Source: an uncultured Candidatus Melainabacteria bacterium
GTDB taxonomy: Bacteria; Cyanobacteriota; Vampirovibrionia; Gastranaerophilales; Gastranaerophilaceae
Assembly (NCBI GenBank): GCA_934693165.1
Contig: CAKUUX010000003.1
Location: 1-64,000, forward strand
Length of the DNA stretch: 64,000 nt
Direction: 5' to 3'
The notes beneath the pieces were generated by a model. The model saw only the letters and a list, made by a program, of their open reading frames with translations, had not been told where the DNA came from and made no database searches. This document shows positions 61,016 through 64,000 of the stretch, in pieces (the stretch's first letter is position 1; the number at the start of each line of letters is the position of its first letter). Position numbers and translations under genes: made by a program.

Positions 61016-62680
61016 ATGGAAATTGGTGGTATAAAAATAGGTTTACCCAAAATTAATTCAAAAGCTAGTGCAAATAAGCCTTTAGCTAATTTAAAAGAAC
61101 CTATTAAAGACACTTTTATAAAACATGATGATGACGAGGTTCGTAATGCGACTTCTGAATTTGAAAGCATCAAAAAAGCCGATGGTTCTCAATACGATTT
61201 TGTAAACAAGTGTGTTTTTAAAGAATTATATAAAAAAGATTTAATTGATGTAGACACAGTTAAAACCTTTAAAGACACAAATTTTGACTTGTACAATATG
61301 TCTTCAATCTATCAAATGAAAAAAGACAGAAATGATGACAAATTCTTTGACAAGGTTTTCAAAGCTATGGATAAAATCCCTAACGGCAAAGAAGCTACTG
61401 GATTTAAACAAAACAAATTTGAACCAAACAAAGAATTTACACTAAAATTTGAAAAGACAAACAATAAACTTGATGAAATTATAAACAGCAATTACAGAAC
61501 TTTAGGTAAATCATACAAGTTTGACGCAGATAGTCTTAATGTGATTGAAGAAACAGATTCTAAAATAGAAGCTGGATTACCACCACATTTAAAAACAAGA
61601 ACTTTTGACTACAGAAACCATACAGAAGTTAATAGAATTGACGAAATTAGCGCAAAAGGGTTGTCAATGAAAAAACAATCTGTAAAAACCCTTGATAAAA
61701 ATGGAGATATGGTGAAAGAAGAGATTATGACTCCAGCTCAAGTTAAAGGTATGTTTGATGTTGAAGTTAATTATGCAAATGGCAAAAAAGAAAAAATTGC
61801 AAAATCAACTTACGATAAAAAAACAGGCATAACTTCAATCAAAAAAGATATGAAATCAGCTGATGGCACTCGTACTCAATTTTTATTAGAAAAAGATAAA
61901 AAAGGTAACAGCCTTATTGATTACAAAATCACTGATAAAAACGGCAAAATCTTAATGAGTAACTCTCAAACTTTTGAGGTTATTGACGATAATCATTTCG
62001 TATCTTCAAAAAATGGTTACAAATACGATATTCAAACAGATGATAAAAAATTAACTGTTAAAAACCTTCATACAGAACAAGAAGCATCTATTGACTTTAA
62101 AAAGAAATTTAAAGGTAACAAAGAAGAACTTCTAAAATTATTAAAAACTGTTCCTGGAGAAGAATTATTTGAAACCGTTGACAATATTAGAAAAATGAAT
62201 GGTAAAGATAAAGACAAACTTCTTGATTCGCACTACAATATGCTAACAAAAAACATTAACATTGGTGACAATTTAATGGTATTTTTGCACGAATTAGGAC
62301 ACTCAAAAGATTATGCAACAGCAAAGAAAAAAGATTTCTTAACTGGCGAAAACAATAGATTGTATTCAGGAAACAAAGATATCCAAAAAGTCTTTGTTGA
62401 AGAACGTAAAAACTTTAATGCAACTCACTCAGAAATTGAAAGAGAGCATGTTGACTACTTTACACAAGCCAAAGGTCACTACAACGGAGAATGGGGTGGA
62501 TTAGCAGAAGTTGTTGCAGAAACAAACGCATTAACTAATACGTACACAAACAGAGATGTAGAAGTTTTAGGTACACGTACTCAATATTTGCAACAGCATT
62601 TTCCAAAAACAATTGCTGCAATTCGTGATGCAATGAATTGGAAAGATGATTTGACTGCAATTGAATACTACGGAACATAA
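61016..62680 (+). CDS. Putative zincin metalloprotease, paralog of 4749-6383
   Basis: 554 residues, no signal peptide. Zinc site VFLHELGHSKDY near residue 424, followed by KGHYNGEWGGLAEVVAETNAL with the candidate third ligand. Upstream modules match the paralog closely (DGTRTQFLLEKDKKGN, YKITDKNGKILM). Both proteins end with an R-TQYLQQ-x-PKTIA segment. The N-terminus differs and lacks the Lys/Gly tract. Two copies in one 64-kb window suggest a larger family. Function unknown; proteolysis is inferred from HExxH. AAGGAG precedes the ATG. Confidence 0.65.
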   Translation: MEIGGIKIGLPKINSKASANKPLANLKEPIKDTFIKHDDDEVRNATSEFESIKKADGSQYDFVNKCVFKELYKKDLIDVDTVKTFKDTNFDLYNMSSIYQMKKDRNDDKFFDKVFKAMDKIPNGKEATGFKQNKFEPNKEFTLKFEKTNNKLDEIINSNYRTLGKSYKFDADSLNVIEETDSKIEAGLPPHLKTRTFDYRNHTEVNRIDEISAKGLSMKKQSVKTLDKNGDMVKEEIMTPAQVKGMFDVEVNYANGKKEKIAKSTYDKKTGITSIKKDMKSADGTRTQFLLEKDKKGNSLIDYKITDKNGKILMSNSQTFEVIDDNHFVSSKNGYKYDIQTDDKKLTVKNLHTEQEASIDFKKKFKGNKEELLKLLKTVPGEELFETVDNIRKMNGKDKDKLLDSHYNMLTKNINIGDNLMVFLHELGHSKDYATAKKKDFLTGENNRLYSGNKDIQKVFVEERKNFNATHSEIEREHVDYFTQAKGHYNGEWGGLAEVVAETNALTNTYTNRDVEVLGTRTQYLQQHFPKTIAAIRDAMNWKDDLTAIEYYGT

Positions 62681-62682
62681 AC

Positions 62683-63126
62683 ATGCAGAAGAATTTTAAC
62701 ATCCGTAAAATGCAAAAAGAGGACAGAGAAGACATCCTTCAAATGATGAAAATCTTCTATTCTTCTGATGCTGTTTTTACAAATGGCTCTGATGAAATTT
62801 TCAAAAATGATTTTGAAAATTGTATAAATGAATCACCTTACCTTGAAGGATATGTTTTTTATAACGATAAAGAACTTCAAGGTTATGCAATGATTGCAAA
62901 GAGTTTTTCTACAGAGTTTGGAAAAGCTTGCTATTGGTTAGAAGACTTATATGTAAAAGCTGATTATAGAGGACTTGGAATTGGGACAGCATTTTTAAAA
63001 TATATTGAAAATAGCTATCCTGACGTAATTTTTAGACTTGAAGTTGAAGAAGAAAATGAAAGAGCTGTCCATGTTTATAAAAAATGTGGTTTTACAACTC
63101 TTCCATACACAGAAATGAAAAAGTAG
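62683..63126 (+). CDS. GNAT-family acetyltransferase
   Basis: 147 residues. YWLEDLYVKADYRGLGIGTAFLKYIE contains the acetyl-CoA pyrophosphate loop (R-G-L-G-I-G), and the later NERAVHVYKKCGF is the usual GNAT C-terminal strand-helix. Overall layout like RimI-type or small-molecule N-acetyltransferases; substrate unknown. Starts three bases after the metalloprotease stop and is followed closely by the redox protein gene, so the three likely form an operon. Confidence 0.9.
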   Translation: MQKNFNIRKMQKEDREDILQMMKIFYSSDAVFTNGSDEIFKNDFENCINESPYLEGYVFYNDKELQGYAMIAKSFSTEFGKACYWLEDLYVKADYRGLGIGTAFLKYIENSYPDVIFRLEVEEENERAVHVYKKCGFTTLPYTEMKK

Positions 63127-63131
63127 GAATA

Positions 63132-63563
63132 ATGGAAGATAAAATAAAAAAAGCTGGCGATTTATTTTTAAATGGATACAATTGTGCACAATCGGTATTT
63201 TGCGCATATTGCGAAGATTATGGAATACCTTTTGAGCAAGGTTTAAAAATGTCCTCATCTCTTGGTGGAGGAATGGGCAGATTAAGAGAAGTTTGTGGCG
63301 CAGTATCAGCTATATTTTTAATAGCAGGACTAAAATCAGGATACACAACACCTAATAATGACGAAATAAAAGCTGAACACTATAAAAGAATTCAAGATTT
63401 AGCAGAAGAATTCAAAAAAGAATACGGAACAATAATTTGTAGAGAATTGTTGAACATAAATCCTGATGGATACATACCGACAAAAAGAACTCCTGAATAT
63501 TACAAAGAAAGACCTTGTTTAAAATTTGTAGAAAAAGCATCAGAAATTATAGCTAAAATGTAA
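63132..63563 (+). CDS. C_GCAxxG_C_C family (putative redox-active) protein
   Basis: 143 residues from ATG 63132, with TAGGAAT upstream that overlaps the GNAT stop. NGYNCAQSVFCAYCEDYG, GGGMGRLREVCGAVSAIFL, ICRELL and ERPCLKFV place the Cys of the C_GCAxxG_C_C family, helical proteins thought to carry redox-active or metal-binding Cys and often near transport or electron-transfer genes. The GCAxxG core is kept as VCGAVSA here (Gly shift). Exact role unknown. Confidence 0.85.
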   Translation: MEDKIKKAGDLFLNGYNCAQSVFCAYCEDYGIPFEQGLKMSSSLGGGMGRLREVCGAVSAIFLIAGLKSGYTTPNNDEIKAEHYKRIQDLAEEFKKEYGTIICRELLNINPDGYIPTKRTPEYYKERPCLKFVEKASEIIAKM

Positions 63564-63574
63564 ATTATATTGAA

Positions 63575-63610
63575 AAGGGGCGAATTTTGCAAAAGCAAAA
63601 TTCGCCCCTT
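63575..63610. terminator. Bidirectional terminator before trhA-like gene
   Basis: Sixteen-bp perfect stem with core GGGGCGAATTTTGC, AAAA loop, flanked by A and T residues. Very similar core to the terminator at 1994-2032. Confidence 0.9.
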
Positions 63611-63629
63611 CTTTCATAAAAACTTTTAA

Positions 63630-64000
63630 CTACTGATTAGTTAATAAACTCATAATTGCGAAATAATGCATTACAGCACCACCCATAACAAATAAGTGCC
63701 AAATGCAGTGAGTAAATTTAATTTTTTTCAATAGGTAGAAAATACAACCTACTGAATAAACAAAGCCACCACCTAGTAAATACCAAATTACGTTAATTTG
63801 ATTAAGTTCAACCAATCGCCATACAAGAAGAACTGAAAGCCAACCCATTACTAGATATAGAGCTGTATTTATATATTTAAATTTTACTGTTATACAAGAG
63901 AAAACAATTCCCATAATAGATATGTACCAAGTCATTGCCAAAAGGGCAATTGAAGTTGGATAAGGAACTACCAAAATAAAAAATGGAGTGTAAGTTCCTG
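63630..64000 (-). CDS. Hemolysin III / TrhA-family membrane protein, 5' end cut by window
   Basis: The reading frame runs off the right edge: from 64000 it encodes GTYTPFFILV, the HlyIII signature, then continues without stop to 63630. About five transmembrane helices are visible; IWHLFVMGGAVMHYFAI near the C-terminus gives the conserved His pair of the family. TrhA/HlyIII proteins are seven-helix PAQR relatives linked to membrane lipid homeostasis. The N-terminal third lies outside the window. Confidence 0.88.
   Translation of the reverse strand, partial: GTYTPFFILVVPYPTSIALLAMTWYISIMGIVFSCITVKFKYINTALYLVMGWLSVLLVWRLVELNQINVIWYLLGGGFVYSVGCIFYLLKKIKFTHCIWHLFVMGGAVMHYFAIMSLLTNQ

Overview
The window is strongly A+T-rich DNA with compact, mostly bacterial housekeeping genes. 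Gene content is that of a Gram-negative-like anaerobic bacterium: LL-diaminopimelate aminotransferase (dapL) with dapF, an archaeal-type split glutamate synthase, a GSI-alpha-like glutamine synthetase, iron-containing alcohol dehydrogenase and a bifunctional Rel. Together with several recurrent proteins of unknown function (a Zn-protease-like paralog pair, a Ser/Thr-rich filament-like protein, HEAT and PilZ proteins), this fits an uncultured gut Vampirovibrionia/Melainabacteria (Gastranaerophilales-type) genome. That assignment is inference from memory of such genomes; no rRNA is present to confirm it.

Layout. 1-8.4 kb: YhcH-family protein and secreted 5'-nucleotidase, the methylthiotransferases miaB and rimO, a membrane-anchored alpha-crystallin protein and a large putative metalloprotease. 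8.5-12.4 kb: tRNA-Arg(CCG), hypotheticals, a PilZ protein, a PHP phosphoesterase, and tRNA-Leu(UAG) preceded by a broken partial duplicate of itself. 12.6-24.5 kb: nitrogen and amino-acid block (glnA, three-gene glutamate synthase, dapF/dapL, cysK-mnmA with a divergent DtxR-family regulator). 24.5-47.6 kb: lipase, alcohol dehydrogenase, ftsH, a degenerate DUF262-like protein with a winged-helix partner, histidine kinase, HEAT protein, filament-like protein, glyA, a WecA-type transferase with a non-canonical AUU start, rel, formyltransferase, ribF, pnuC, pepT, VWA protein, surE.

48.0-60.7 kb is a genomic island sitting in the initiator tRNA (fMet) gene. A 39-bp exact copy of the tRNA 5' half lies at 48103-48141 and the intact tRNA at 60639-60715. 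Next to the left end is a two-gene recombinase operon (serine resolvase then tyrosine integrase). The cargo is a secreted TPR protein, a small protein divergent from an XRE regulator with an array of TTTACCTA-type operators, a TIR-TPR protein, an Abi_2/HEPN-like protein, and a tightly overlapping three-gene operon with two different single-HKD phospholipase-D-like proteins plus a 580-residue protein of unknown type. A ~165-bp imperfect direct repeat brackets the TIR/Abi cassette and precedes the PLD operon. This is the best candidate for an undescribed defence system. Several further scraps of the fMet tRNA and its promoter around both island ends suggest repeated insertion and deletion at the same site.

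60.7-64 kb returns to chromosome: a second metalloprotease paralog, GNAT acetyltransferase, C_GCAxxG_C_C redox protein and a hemolysin-III-like protein cut by the window edge.

Expression signals: many genes have good Shine-Dalgarno sites, but at least nine have a -10 hexamer 6-9 bases before the ATG and no Shine-Dalgarno, which suggests leaderless transcripts. Most convergent or operon ends carry strong perfect-stem terminators, several sharing a GGCGAA-type core.
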